In this document: positions 1-7,926 of the stretch, piece after piece
How positions within the stretch are numbered: the stretch's first letter is position 1
Layout of the letters: every line of letters begins with the position of its first letter
Assembly (NCBI RefSeq): GCF_019857225.1
Contig: NZ_JAFJSY010000035.1
Location: forward strand, 59,519-123,518
Reading direction: 5' to 3'
Source: Streptomyces plumbidurans
Lineage (GTDB): Bacteria; Actinomycetota; Actinomycetes; Streptomycetales; Streptomycetaceae
Length of the DNA: 64,000 nt
Translations under genes and position numbers: made by a program
The notes under the pieces: generated by a model
What the model was told of the DNA's origin: nothing
What the model saw: only the letters and a program-made list of their open reading frames with translations
Database searches by the model: none

Positions 1-19
1 AGCAGACGCGGGCCGGCCG

Positions 20-517
20 GTGGCCGCCCGGGACCGGGACGGCGAGGGGCGGGCGCGCAATGCCCGGCCGCGGGACGGGCTCGGGCGGCCGCTGCCGTAC
101 GGCGCGGGCGGTGTGGACCGGCAGCCCGAGGGCGTCGTACGCACACCGGACCGGACGGTCGCCGAGGCGCAGGAGTTGCTGGACGCGGGCAAGCCCTTCC
201 ATGCGCACGAGGTGTTCGAGGACGCCTGGAAGTCGGGCCCGCAGGAGGAGCGGACCCTGTGGCGGGGCCTGGCGCAGCTCGCCGTGGGGCTCACCCATGC
301 CGCCCGGGGCAATGTGACGGGCGGCGCCCGGCTGCTGCGGCGGGGCGCCGGGGCCGTCCAGGAGTGGGCGGCGGAATCGGGGCAGCCGCGGCCGTACGGG
401 ATGGATCTGGCGGGACTGGCCGACTGGGCGCGCGGGCTGGCGGGCGAGGTGGAAGGCGGTGGCCCGGCTGTCGACGCCGCGGCCCGGGCCCCTCGGCTGC
501 GGGGCCGGACCCCCTAG
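20..517 (+). CDS. DUF309 domain protein
   Basis: Small protein of 165 residues. The central part (about 45-125) has the DUF309 signature, with FHAHEVFEDAW followed by a run of Leu/Ala helix ending in RRGAGAV. The family has no assigned reaction; the His/Glu-rich HEVFE motif suggests a metal or helical-bundle role, which is inference. The first 45 residues are polar and Arg-rich, as in Streptomyces homologs. GTG at 20 is used as start, but the frame is open to the window edge so the true start may lie outside. cobF follows 36 bases later on the same strand. Confidence 0.75.
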   Translation: MAARDRDGEGRARNARPRDGLGRPLPYGAGGVDRQPEGVVRTPDRTVAEAQELLDAGKPFHAHEVFEDAWKSGPQEERTLWRGLAQLAVGLTHAARGNVTGGARLLRRGAGAVQEWAAESGQPRPYGMDLAGLADWARGLAGEVEGGGPAVDAAARAPRLRGRTP

Positions 518-553
518 ACCGGCACTGTCAGTGGCGTACGGCAGACTCGGGGT

Positions 554-1339
554 GTGCGAAAGATTCATGTCATCGGTATCGGCGCGGGCGACCCCGAGCA
601 GCTGACGCTGCAGGCGGTCAGGGCGCTGCGGAGCACGGACGTGTTCTTCCTGCTCGACAAGGGCGAGGCGAAGGACGACCTGACGCGGCTGCGCCGGGAC
701 ATGCTGGACGCGCACATACCGGACCCGGGGTCGTACAGGGTGGTCGAGGCGCGCGATCCGGAGCGGGACCGCACGGCCGGGGGCGCGGCCTACTCCCCCG
801 CCGTCGGTGACTGGCGCAGCGCCCGCGCGGACATCTACGAGCGGCTGATCGCCGAGGAGCTGGGCGAGGACGAGAGCGGCGCGTTCCTGGTGTGGGGGGA
901 TCCGGCGTTGTACGACAGCACGCTCGGGATTCTCGAGGAGGTGCGCGAGCGCGGCGGTGTCGGTTTCGAGTACGACGTCGTGCCGGGCATCAGCAGTGTC
1001 TCGGCGCTGGTCGCGCGGCACCGCACGGGGCTCAACCGGGTGGCCCGGCCCGTGCAGATCACCACCGGGCGGCGGCTGTCCGAGGGCTTCCCGCAGAACG
1101 TGGACGACGTCGTGGTGATGCTGGACGCGCACCAGACGTTCCGGCAGTACGCCGAGGAGGACATCGACATCTACTGGGGTGCCTACATCGGCACTCCGGA
1201 CGAGATACTCGTCTCCGGGCCGATCGGCGAGGCCGGGCCGCGGATCGAGCGGCTGCGGGCCGAGGCGCGCGAGCGCAAGGGGTGGATCATGGACACCTAT
1301 TTGCTGCGGCGCCGCCCCGAGCGCCGTCCCGAGGCATAG
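554..1339 (+). CDS. cobF: Precorrin-6A synthase (deacetylating)
   Basis: Aerobic cobalamin pathway enzyme: a SAM-dependent methyltransferase acting at C-1 of precorrin-5 with loss of acetate, giving precorrin-6A. The 261-residue length is right for CobF. The N-terminus IHVIGIGAGDPEQLTLQA is the tetrapyrrole methylase start with the GxGxGD-like loop; VWGDPALYD near residue 115 and VPGISSVSAL near 143 are the conserved SAM/substrate loops. GTG at 554 is the start. It faces cobK (next step but on the other strand), so the pair sits tail to tail around a short tandem repeat. No cobalamin riboswitch is visible upstream. Confidence 0.9.
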   Translation: MRKIHVIGIGAGDPEQLTLQAVRALRSTDVFFLLDKGEAKDDLTRLRRDMLDAHIPDPGSYRVVEARDPERDRTAGGAAYSPAVGDWRSARADIYERLIAEELGEDESGAFLVWGDPALYDSTLGILEEVRERGGVGFEYDVVPGISSVSALVARHRTGLNRVARPVQITTGRRLSEGFPQNVDDVVVMLDAHQTFRQYAEEDIDIYWGAYIGTPDEILVSGPIGEAGPRIERLRAEARERKGWIMDTYLLRRRPERRPEA

Positions 1340-1340
1340 C

Positions 1341-1410
1341 CGTCGCCGGGCACGCGTAGTCGTCGCCGGGCAGGCGTAGTCGTCGCCGGGCAGGCGTAGT
1401 CGTCGCCGGG
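1341..1410 (+). repeat. 20-bp tandem repeat at cobF stop
   Basis: Three and a half copies of a 20-base unit (CGTCGCCGGGCAGGCGTAGT) start one base after the cobF stop codon. The bases around the stop (GGCATAGC) look like a diverged end of a further unit, so the array seems to have grown from the 3' end of cobF. Copy 1 differs from copies 2 and 3 by one base. It lies between the convergent cobF and cobK genes. Confidence 0.9.
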
Positions 1411-1429
1411 CGCGGCAACCACGCGCGGC

Positions 1430-2176
1430 TCAGGGCGAGTTGAGCCCCAGCCGCGCCAGCACCCCCGCCACGTCCGGCACCGCGCTCACCCCGTCCGGCA
1501 GGGGCGGGCGGCCTACCACCACGACGGGCAGGGCGAGTTGGCGTGCGGCCGTGAGTTTGGCGGCTGTCGCCGCTCCCCCGCTGTCCTTCGTCACGAGCAC
1601 GTCGATCAGGTGCTCGCGCAGCAGCGCCGTCTCGTCGGCCACCGTGAACGGGCCGCGGGCGAGCAGCAGTTCGGTGTGCGGTGGCATCGGTGGCTCGGGG
1701 GGCTCCACCGACCGTACGACGAAAAGCAGGTCCGCCAGATGCGCGAAGGCCGCGAGCCCGAGGCGGCCGGTGGTCAGGAGGACCCGGGAGCCGAGGCGCG
1801 GCAGCAGGTCCGCGGCGGCGGAGAGCGACGGGACCGTGTGCCAGCGGTCGCCGGGGCCCGGCCGCCAGCCCGGGCGGCGCAGCACGACCGCGGGCACGCC
1901 GCTCGCCGCCGCGGCCCGCGCCGCGTTCGCGGTGATCTGCTCGGCGAAGGGATGCGTGGCGTCGACGAGGACGTCCACGCGCTGTTCGCGCAGCCAGTCC
2001 GTCAGCCCCCGGACTCCGCCGAAGCCTCCGACGCGTACGTCCCCCGCCAGTGCGCCCGGCCGGTTCACGCGTCCCGCGAGGGAGGTCGTGACGTGCACGC
2101 CGGGGCGTGCCGCGAGCGCGGCGGCCAGTTCACGGGCCTCGGCGGTGCCGCCGAGGATCAGGACGTGGGGGGACAT
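1430..2176 (-). CDS. cobK: Precorrin-6A reductase
   Basis: NAD(P)H-dependent reductase (CobK/CbiJ family, 248 residues) that reduces precorrin-6A. The N-terminal HVLILGGTAEARELA is the family's nucleotide-binding glycine loop; VDATHPFAEQI near residue 75 is the best conserved CobK motif; LLTTGRLGL and VTKDSGG follow in the expected order. Start ATG at 2176 gives the normal family N-terminus; the frame stays open upstream to 2245 but that extension is Gly/Pro-rich and lacks support. It converges on cobF, so these consecutive pathway enzymes are transcribed separately. Confidence 0.88.
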   Translation of the reverse strand: MSPHVLILGGTAEARELAAALAARPGVHVTTSLAGRVNRPGALAGDVRVGGFGGVRGLTDWLREQRVDVLVDATHPFAEQITANAARAAAASGVPAVVLRRPGWRPGPGDRWHTVPSLSAAADLLPRLGSRVLLTTGRLGLAAFAHLADLLFVVRSVEPPEPPMPPHTELLLARGPFTVADETALLREHLIDVLVTKDSGGAATAAKLTAARQLALPVVVVGRPPLPDGVSAVPDVAGVLARLGLNSP

Positions 2177-2390
2177 GGGGCGAGCGTACGAGGTCGCACT
2201 CCGCGGGGAGAGCGCAGGGCCCGCCTCGCCTCGCCCCGCCTCCACCCCCCGTCACGGGCACCGTTCGTGGGCCGCGGTGCCGCCGAACACTATGAACACA
2301 ACGGTCAGAGCATGGTTCGCGGCCGCCCCCGCTCCCTAGCATCGCCGCCGACGGCGCGACGGCGCGCCGACGAGGACGAGGAGCAGCGTC

Positions 2391-3845
2391 TTGGACAGAT
2401 CGAGAACGCGCGCACTGATCCGCGCGGCGAACCGCCGGCGGCGTACGGGAGTACTGGCCGTCCTGGCGGCCACGGTCTCCACCGCACTGGTCGGCGCGGT
2501 GCCCGCCCGGGCGACCGCGCCGCCGCCGGCGGCCGCCACCTGCCCGGCCGAACTGGCGGGCAAGGCCACGTGTTACACGGGCCAGGACGCCAACGGCGCG
2601 TACTACGCGATCGCCGTCCCCAAGGACTGGAACGGCTCCCTCGTCGTGCACGCGCACGGCGGCCCCGACCTCGGCGCCGGCTCCGACCCGCAGCGCAGCG
2701 TCGACGACCTGGCCCGCTGGTCGGTGATGGTGGACGAGGGGTATGCCTGGGCGGGTTCGTCGTACCGCAGGGGCGGATACGGCACGCGGATGGCCGCCGA
2801 GGACACCGAGAACGTGCGCCGGCTGTTCGTCGAGCGGTTCGGCAAGCCGAAGCGGACGTATGTGCACGGCCAGTCGTGGGGCGGGGACGTCGCCGCGAAG
2901 GTCGTCGAGACGTACGGACGCAAGAACGGTCCCTACGACGGGGCGCTGATCACCAGCGGTGTCCTGGGCGGCGGTTCGCGGGGCTACGACTACCGGGTGG
3001 ACCTGCGCGTGGTCTACCAGTACTACTGCCACAACCATCCCCGCCCGACCGAGGTGCAGTACCCCCTCTGGGAGGGGCTGCGGGCCGGGTCGACGATGAC
3101 GACGGCGGGGCTGCGGGCCCGTCTGCAGGAGTGCACGGGCTATGCCTCGGCCCCCGAGGAGCGCACGGCGCTGCAGCAGCGCAACCTCGACGACATCCTG
3201 GCCGTCACGCGTATCCCCGAGCGCACGCTGGAGTCGCACTTGCGGTTCGCGACCTTCACGTTCCGGGACATCGTGCACGACCGGCTCGGCGGCCGTAACC
3301 CGTTCTCCAACGAGGGCGTGTGGTACTCCGGTTCGCACGACGACAAGGCGCTGAACGCCGGTGTCGAGCGGTTCTCCGCCGACCCGAGTGCCGTGCGCGA
3401 TCTGTCCTACGACAGCGATCTCACCGGCAAGGTGTCCATCCCGGTGCTGACGATGCACGCGATCGACGATCCGACGGCGTTCGTGGAGCACGAGGCGGCC
3501 TACCGGGCGACCGTCGAGGGTGCGCACCGGGAGCGTTATCTGGTGCAGTCGTTCACCGACGAGCACGAGCACAGCCAGCTGAGCAACTCCGAGTACGCCA
3601 ACTCGATCACCGCGCTGGACAGTTGGGTGCGCACCGGGCACAAGCCGACGCCCCAGTCGCTCGCGGACTCGTGCGGCGCGTTCGACCGGACGTACGGCAC
3701 GGGCTGCTTCTACGAGCCCGGCTTCCACCCCTCGCCCTACGCCACGCGCGTCCGGCCGCGGCCGGGCGGGCTGCGGTGGCCCGCCATGTCGGCGGCGCAG
3801 GAGAAGAAGTGGAGCAGGATCGACGGGGTCGGGATCGCCCCGTAG
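2391..3845 (+). CDS. Secreted alpha/beta hydrolase
   Basis: 484 residues. A basic N-terminus and hydrophobic stretch (about 20-38) ending PARA form a Sec signal peptide, so the enzyme is exported. The fold is shown by VVHAHGG (oxyanion region, about 85-91) and the nucleophile elbow GQSWGG with Ser162; Asp in HAIDDPT and His in DEHEHS are likely triad members. Substrate is unknown; lipids, esters or peptides are all possible. The start is TTG at 2391 behind GAGGAGCAG; no ATG gives a complete signal peptide. A strong terminator follows. Confidence 0.75.
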   Translation: MDRSRTRALIRAANRRRRTGVLAVLAATVSTALVGAVPARATAPPPAAATCPAELAGKATCYTGQDANGAYYAIAVPKDWNGSLVVHAHGGPDLGAGSDPQRSVDDLARWSVMVDEGYAWAGSSYRRGGYGTRMAAEDTENVRRLFVERFGKPKRTYVHGQSWGGDVAAKVVETYGRKNGPYDGALITSGVLGGGSRGYDYRVDLRVVYQYYCHNHPRPTEVQYPLWEGLRAGSTMTTAGLRARLQECTGYASAPEERTALQQRNLDDILAVTRIPERTLESHLRFATFTFRDIVHDRLGGRNPFSNEGVWYSGSHDDKALNAGVERFSADPSAVRDLSYDSDLTGKVSIPVLTMHAIDDPTAFVEHEAAYRATVEGAHRERYLVQSFTDEHEHSQLSNSEYANSITALDSWVRTGHKPTPQSLADSCGAFDRTYGTGCFYEPGFHPSPYATRVRPRPGGLRWPAMSAAQEKKWSRIDGVGIAP

Positions 3846-3881
3846 CGATGCGGTCCAGCGATGCGGTCGAGCCGACACGCG

Positions 3882-3912
3882 AAGGGCGGCCTCCTGCCGG
3901 GAGGCCGCCCTT
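3882..3912. terminator. Rho-independent terminator
   Basis: Perfect 13-bp stem (3882-3894 with 3900-3912), 5-base loop. It lies between the convergent hydrolase and ribosomal protein genes and can serve both strands. Confidence 0.85.
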
Positions 3913-3938
3913 GCGTGGCTCGTCGGCTGCGCGGCTCG

Positions 3939-4061
3939 TCAGCCCTGGCGGGCCTTGAAGCGCGGGTCCTTCTTGTTGATGACGAAGACCCTGCCGCGGC
4001 GGCGGACCACCTGGGCCCCGGGCTTGGCCTTCAGCGAGTGCAGTGAATTGCGCACCTTCAT
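3939..4061 (-). CDS. rpmJ: 50S ribosomal protein L36, zinc-independent paralog
   Basis: 40-residue gene. The product starts MKVRNSLHSLK and ends NKKDPRFKARQG, the L36 fold, but has no Cys/His zinc ligands and contains the few extra residues of the alternate L36 type. It is the last gene of a minus-strand run rpmG-rpmE2-rpmJ. In Streptomyces such cysteine-free paralogs replace the zinc-binding L36 when zinc is scarce and are usually under Zur control (family knowledge). Spacing to the L31 gene is 25 bases, so co-transcription is likely. Confidence 0.93.
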   Translation of the reverse strand: MKVRNSLHSLKAKPGAQVVRRRGRVFVINKKDPRFKARQG

Positions 4062-4086
4062 GGTTCGGCTCTCCTGGTCGCGTCTC

Positions 4087-4344
4087 TCAGTCGCGGGTCG
4101 CGGTGCGGCCGTAGCGGCGCTCGAAGAGCTCCACGCGGCCGGCGGTGTCCAGGACCCGTGACTTGCCGGTGTAGAAGGGGTGGCTCGCCGACGAGATCTC
4201 CACGTCGATGAGCGGGTAGGTGTGGCCGTCCTCCCACTCGATCGTCTTCGACGAGTCGGCGGTGGAACGGGTGAGGAACGCGGCGTTCGCGGCGCGGTCG
4301 CGGAAGACCACGAGGCGGGAGTCGGGGTGGATGCGGGGCTTCAT
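4087..4344 (-). CDS. rpmE2: 50S ribosomal protein L31 type B
   Basis: 85 residues starting MKPRIHPDSRLVVFRD with the SASHPFYTG and GRVELFERRYG blocks of type B L31. It lacks the CxxC pair of the housekeeping L31, so it binds no zinc. Type B L31 substitutes for the zinc form during zinc limitation. It sits between L33 and L36 paralogs of the same zinc-free class; GAGGTAAC before the ATG is the ribosome site. Confidence 0.94.
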   Translation of the reverse strand: MKPRIHPDSRLVVFRDRAANAAFLTRSTADSSKTIEWEDGHTYPLIDVEISSASHPFYTGKSRVLDTAGRVELFERRYGRTATRD

Positions 4345-4390
4345 GGGGTTACCTCCTCGGTGCCCTGTGCGGCGGGCGGCACGTATTCGT

Positions 4391-4555
4391 TCAGCGCTCC
4401 TCGCGGAACGCGACGTGCTCGCCGGCCACCGGGTCGTACTTGCGCAGGACCAGTCGGTCGGGGTTGTTCCGGCGGTTCTTGCGGGTCACGTAGGTGACTC
4501 CGGTGCCGGCCGTCGACTTCAGCCTGATGACGGGACGCGCGGTGCTGCGTGCCAT
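4391..4555 (-). CDS. rpmG: 50S ribosomal protein L33, zinc-independent paralog
   Basis: 54-residue L33 with the core TYVTRKNRRNNPDRL and LRKYDPVAGEH. The positions that hold two CxxC knuckles in zinc-type L33 are Lys-Ser-Thr-Ala and Asp-Pro-Val-Ala here, so zinc binding is absent. First gene of the three-gene zinc-free ribosomal protein operon. Its 115-bp upstream region has TTGACA (as a -35) and a GGATCA-C-TGATCC dyad at 4582-4594, but I do not see the AT-rich Zur box known from Streptomyces. Confidence 0.94.
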   Translation of the reverse strand: MARSTARPVIRLKSTAGTGVTYVTRKNRRNNPDRLVLRKYDPVAGEHVAFREER

Positions 4556-4670
4556 GAGGTCCTCCCTTCGCCCACGCCCTGGATCACTGATCCGAGCATG
4601 TCAATCACAGTGGCTGTAACGCGGCGACCCCCCGCCGCATTCCCGCCCCCGCGGCGGCGTGCTCCGGGGC

Positions 4671-5444
4671 TCAGCGCAGCAGCAGCTGCAGGCCGCCCAC
4701 GATCGTCGCCGCGATCACGAGCTGCTCGAAGAGACGCTGGTTGATGCGGTTCACGGCCCACTTCCCGATGAACGCGCCGGGGACGACGAACACCGCGAGC
4801 GCGGCATCCAGGAGCAGCGAGTGGCCGTCGATCAGGCCGAGTCCGGCGCTGAAGGGCACCTTCGAGACGTTCACGATCAGGAAGAAGAACGCCGACGTGC
4901 CCAGGAAGCCGAGCTTGCGGAAGCCCGCCGAGAGCAGATACATCGACATCACCGGGCCGCCCGCGTTGGCGACCATCGTGGTGAAGCCGCCGAGGACACC
5001 GTAGGAGCGGGCCTTGACGCGGCCGGAGCGGGTGACCACCGAGTCCGGTTCGTCCTCGGCCTGCGTCGTGCGCCGCCGCCAGATCGTCACGCCCGCCATC
5101 AGCAGCAGGATCGCGCCGATCGAGACGCGTACGACCGCGTCGTCGGCCCACACCAGGAAGAGCGTGCCCACGACCACGCCCGCAGCGACCGCCGGGAACA
5201 GCCGCCACAGGGTCGGCCAGTGGGCGTGCCGGCGATAGGTGAGGACGGCGAGGACGTCGCCGACGATCAGGACGGGCAGCAGTACGCCGGTGGAGGCGCG
5301 GGCGGGCAGGACCGCCGCGAAGACGGCGAGGCTCACCGTGTTCGCCCCGCTCACGGCGGTCTTGGAGAAGCCGACGAGGAGAGCCGCGAAGGCGAGGGCG
5401 GCGAACTCCCAGCCGGATATGTGCCAGAGCGTCATCGTGTCCAT
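4671..5444 (-). CDS. TSUP family (TauE/SafE-like) membrane permease
   Basis: 257 residues with about eight hydrophobic spans and the TSUP signatures LVGFSKTAVSGAN in the first half and GFTTMVANAGGPVMSMYLL in the second, the family's inverted-repeat halves. TSUP proteins export sulfite, sulfoacetate or related organosulfur anions; the substrate here is not shown. ATG at 5444 is chosen because it begins the first TM region directly; an ATG nine codons upstream would place an inverted repeat inside the coding region. Confidence 0.82.
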   Translation of the reverse strand: MDTMTLWHISGWEFAALAFAALLVGFSKTAVSGANTVSLAVFAAVLPARASTGVLLPVLIVGDVLAVLTYRRHAHWPTLWRLFPAVAAGVVVGTLFLVWADDAVVRVSIGAILLLMAGVTIWRRRTTQAEDEPDSVVTRSGRVKARSYGVLGGFTTMVANAGGPVMSMYLLSAGFRKLGFLGTSAFFFLIVNVSKVPFSAGLGLIDGHSLLLDAALAVFVVPGAFIGKWAVNRINQRLFEQLVIAATIVGGLQLLLR

Positions 5445-5457
5445 GCGGAGACCGATG

Positions 5458-5473
5458 GTATGTGCAGACATAC
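5458..5473. promoter_or_regulatory. Inverted repeat GTATGT-4-ACATAC
   Basis: Perfect 6-4-6 dyad between the divergent TSUP permease and hydrolase genes. It lies 14 bases upstream of the chosen permease start and is a candidate operator. No regulator is adjacent. Confidence 0.4.
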
Positions 5474-5546
5474 GGTCGGGTCAGTACCGTCTCGCCTGTT
5501 GGCCACCACAGGCACAGCACCGTTCACCGACGCAGCTGGAGGAGAC

Positions 5547-6356
5547 ATGGCCGAGGCCCGCGAGCATGTGCTGAGCGGCACCCGGGGCACGATCACCGCA
5601 CGCGAGTGGCCCCATGAACGGCCGCGCTACGTCGCTGTCGTGGTGCACGGCTACGGCGAGCACGTCGGACGGTACGAGGAGCTGGCCGGGGTGCTGACCG
5701 GGCACGGCGCGGCGGTGTTCGGCCCCGACCACATGGGGCACGGCGCGTCGGCCGGCGAGCGGGTGCTGATCGAGGACTTCGAGGAGGTCGTCGACGACGT
5801 CCGCGCCGTGGCCGACCTGGCCCGCTTCACGCACCCGAACGTGCCGCTCGTGCTGATCGGGCACTCGATGGGCGGTTTGATCGCCGCCCGCTACGCCCAG
5901 CGCCACGGCGACGAACTCGCCGCGCTCGTGCTGTCCGGTCCGGTGATCGGCGCCTGGGAGCTGCCGGGGCGGCTGCTGGCGCTCGACGAGATCCCCGACA
6001 CGCCCATCAGCCCCTCCTCGCTCTCCCGGGACCCGGCGGTCGGCGCCGCCTATGCCGCCGATCCGCTGGTCTGGCACGGACCGATGAAGCGGCCGACCGT
6101 GGAGGCGTTCGACCGGGGCCTTCGGACCATCGCCACGAGCGGCGACATCGGCCGGCTCCCGCTGCTGTGGCTGCACGGCGCCGACGACCGGCTCGTCCCC
6201 CTGGCCGGGAGCCGGATCGGCGTCGAACAGCTGAACGGCGGCCACCTCACCGAGCGGGTCTACGCCGGTGCCCGGCACGAGGTGTTCAACGAGACGAACA
6301 AGGCCGAGGTCTTCGCCGAGCTGACCCGGTTCCTGGACGGCGTGCTCACTGGCTGA
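5547..6356 (+). CDS. Alpha/beta hydrolase, monoacylglycerol lipase/lysophospholipase type
   Basis: 269 residues of the Hydrolase_4 family. VVVHGYGEHVGRY near residue 31-43 is the oxyanion-loop motif of lysophospholipases; GHSMGG carries the nucleophile Ser107; HGADDRLV (about 209-216) gives the acid and GARHEVFNE the catalytic His. No signal peptide, so cytoplasmic. Start ATG at 5547 follows GGAGGAG at ideal spacing. It probably cleaves monoglycerides or lysophospholipids during membrane lipid turnover; substrate is inferred from family only. Confidence 0.85.
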   Translation: MAEAREHVLSGTRGTITAREWPHERPRYVAVVVHGYGEHVGRYEELAGVLTGHGAAVFGPDHMGHGASAGERVLIEDFEEVVDDVRAVADLARFTHPNVPLVLIGHSMGGLIAARYAQRHGDELAALVLSGPVIGAWELPGRLLALDEIPDTPISPSSLSRDPAVGAAYAADPLVWHGPMKRPTVEAFDRGLRTIATSGDIGRLPLLWLHGADDRLVPLAGSRIGVEQLNGGHLTERVYAGARHEVFNETNKAEVFAELTRFLDGVLTG

Positions 6357-6382
6357 GACGAACCGGGGGGTGCCCGGAGGGT

Positions 6383-6407
6383 GTTTGCAGCGGTTCGGCC
6401 TGGGCAC
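6383..6407 (+). promoter_or_regulatory. Possible stress-sigma promoter of dps
   Basis: GTTT followed by 15 bases and GGGCAC, 33 bases before the dps start, resembles the GNNT-N14-16-GGGTAY promoter of the Streptomyces SigB-type stress factors. The -10 has one mismatch, so this is tentative. Confidence 0.35.
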
Positions 6408-6439
6408 TGGGGACATGACGTCAAGAGGAGAGGAACCCC

Positions 6440-6922
6440 ATGTCTGTCGTGAAGAGCACGCTTCCGGAACCGGCCCGCAAGGTCGTCGGCCAGGCCCTGC
6501 AGAGCACTCTTGTGGATCTTCTCGGGCTCTCGCTGATAGGTAAGCAGGCGCACTGGAACATCGTGGGTCCGCGGTTCCGCTCGATCCATCTCCAGCTCGA
6601 CGAGGTGGTGACCACGGCACGCACGTTCTCGGACACCGTGGCGGAGCGCACCGCCGCGCTCGGCCTGCCGCCCGACGGCCGGCCGGAGACCATCGCGGCG
6701 GCCTGCACGCTGCCCGGCCCGAAGGACGGCTGGCTGAAGGACACCGAGGTCGTCCAGGTCATCGTGGACGCCCTGGAGGCCGCGATCGGGCGGCTGCGCG
6801 AGCGCATCACCGCGACCGACGAGGCGGACCCGGTCACCCAGGACCTGCTGATCTCCATCACGGCCGAGCTGGAGAAGCAGCGCTGGATGTTCGACGCGGA
6901 GAACTGGCCGCGGGACAACTGA
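6440..6922 (+). CDS. Dps-family ferritin-like protein
   Basis: 160-residue Dps: a four-helix subunit that forms 12-mers, oxidises Fe(II) with peroxide and protects DNA. The intersubunit ferroxidase motif is complete: H38 in AHWN, H50, D54, D65 and E69 in DTVAERTAALG. Ribosome site AAGAGGAGAGG precedes ATG. The N-terminal tail is short with few Lys, so direct DNA binding may be weak. A SigB-like promoter lies upstream and a DUF3140 gene 23 bases downstream, suggesting a stress-linked unit. Confidence 0.92.
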   Translation: MSVVKSTLPEPARKVVGQALQSTLVDLLGLSLIGKQAHWNIVGPRFRSIHLQLDEVVTTARTFSDTVAERTAALGLPPDGRPETIAAACTLPGPKDGWLKDTEVVQVIVDALEAAIGRLRERITATDEADPVTQDLLISITAELEKQRWMFDAENWPRDN

Positions 6923-6945
6923 GCCGCCGTGGAGAGGGGTTCGTG

Positions 6946-7278
6946 ATGACCGACGCCCTCGAACTGGACGCGCTGTGGGAGGACTTCCACCGCGCGGTCA
7001 ACATGACGTCGCAGGAGCTGGCCGCCTGGCTGCGGGTGAGCGACGCCACCGACACCATTGAGCCGTTGCCGGACAAGGCGGGTACACCGACCGGGCAGCA
7101 CGTCCTCGCCATCCTGCAGAAGCGGCGCACCGACCTCACCGACGCGGACATCCGGGTGATGTACCAGGTGGTGGACACGGTCGAGGCGCAGGCGGACGTG
7201 GAGAACGAGCCCGAGGCCGAGGACTCCGACCGCCGGCACCGGCTGATGACGATCGGCCACGACCCGCTCAAGCCGTGA
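6946..7278 (+). CDS. DUF3140 protein
   Basis: 110 residues with the DUF3140 sequence LWEDFHRAVNMTSQEL near the start and GQHVLAILQKRRTDL in the middle, ending in an acidic stretch. Function unknown; the family often neighbours DNA-handling or stress genes in actinobacteria. Two adjacent starts exist, GTG at 6943 and ATG at 6946; ATG is better spaced from GGAGAGG. Its stop overlaps the start of the next gene (GTGA), so translation is coupled. Confidence 0.8.
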   Translation: MTDALELDALWEDFHRAVNMTSQELAAWLRVSDATDTIEPLPDKAGTPTGQHVLAILQKRRTDLTDADIRVMYQVVDTVEAQADVENEPEAEDSDRRHRLMTIGHDPLKP

Positions 7279-7922
7279 CCGGCCAGAAGGACGTGGTGCG
7301 GGCGCTCGTCGGCTCCCACGGGCGGACGTTCGCAGAGGAGGCGGGCATCACGCTCAGGGACACGCCGCAGCCGCTGTACCGGCTGCTCGTCCTCGCGCTG
7401 CTGCTCAGCGCCCGCATCCGCGGGTCAGTCGCCCTCGCGACCGCCCGCGCGCTGTACGAGGCGGGGCTGCGCGACCCCCGCCGGATGGCCGGGGCGAGCT
7501 GGCAGCAGCGCGTGGACGCCCTCGGCCGCGGCGGCTACCGGCGCTACGACGAGCGCACCGCCACCCAACTCGGCGACGGCGCCGAGCTGTTGACCGAGCG
7601 CTGGGGCGGCGACCTGCGTCGTGTACGCAAGGAGGCGGACGGCGACACCGGGCGGCTGCGTGACCTGCTTGAGGAGGTCCCGGGCCTGGGCCCGGCGGGG
7701 GCCGACATCTTCCTGCGCGAGGTTCAGCTCGTCTGGCCGGAGGTCGCTCCGTACCTGGACCGCAAGGCCCTCGACGGTGCGGCGCGGCTGGGGCTGCCGA
7801 AGGAGCCCGACCGGATCGTGCGCCTCGCCGGTGACACCGAACCGGCCGTGGTGGCCGCCGCGTTGGTGCGCGCCGCGCTCGACAAGAACGTGGTCGAGGA
7901 CAGCCGCCGCGGAGCGGCATGA
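7275..7922 (+). CDS. HhH endonuclease III-like protein
   Basis: 215 residues. The helix-hairpin-helix is clear at LEEVPGLGPAGADIFLRE (about 136-153), as in base-excision repair glycosylases of the EndoIII superfamily. The catalytic Lys of EndoIII that normally sits in the hairpin is absent (Pro-Ala instead) and there is no C-terminal iron-sulfur cysteine cluster, so activity may be glycosylase-only or lost. GTG start overlaps the DUF3140 stop. With Dps upstream it may belong to a DNA-protection unit. Confidence 0.7.
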   Translation: MTGQKDVVRALVGSHGRTFAEEAGITLRDTPQPLYRLLVLALLLSARIRGSVALATARALYEAGLRDPRRMAGASWQQRVDALGRGGYRRYDERTATQLGDGAELLTERWGGDLRRVRKEADGDTGRLRDLLEEVPGLGPAGADIFLREVQLVWPEVAPYLDRKALDGAARLGLPKEPDRIVRLAGDTEPAVVAAALVRAALDKNVVEDSRRGAA

Positions 7923-7926
7923 CGGA

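Noticed and set aside
340..560. Cobalamin riboswitch upstream of cobF
   Set aside because: The 36-bp gap before cobF is too short and no B12-box pattern is seen.
4556..4670. Zur box before rpmG
   Set aside because: No TGAAAATnATTTTCA-like dyad; only TTGACA and GGATCACTGATCC.
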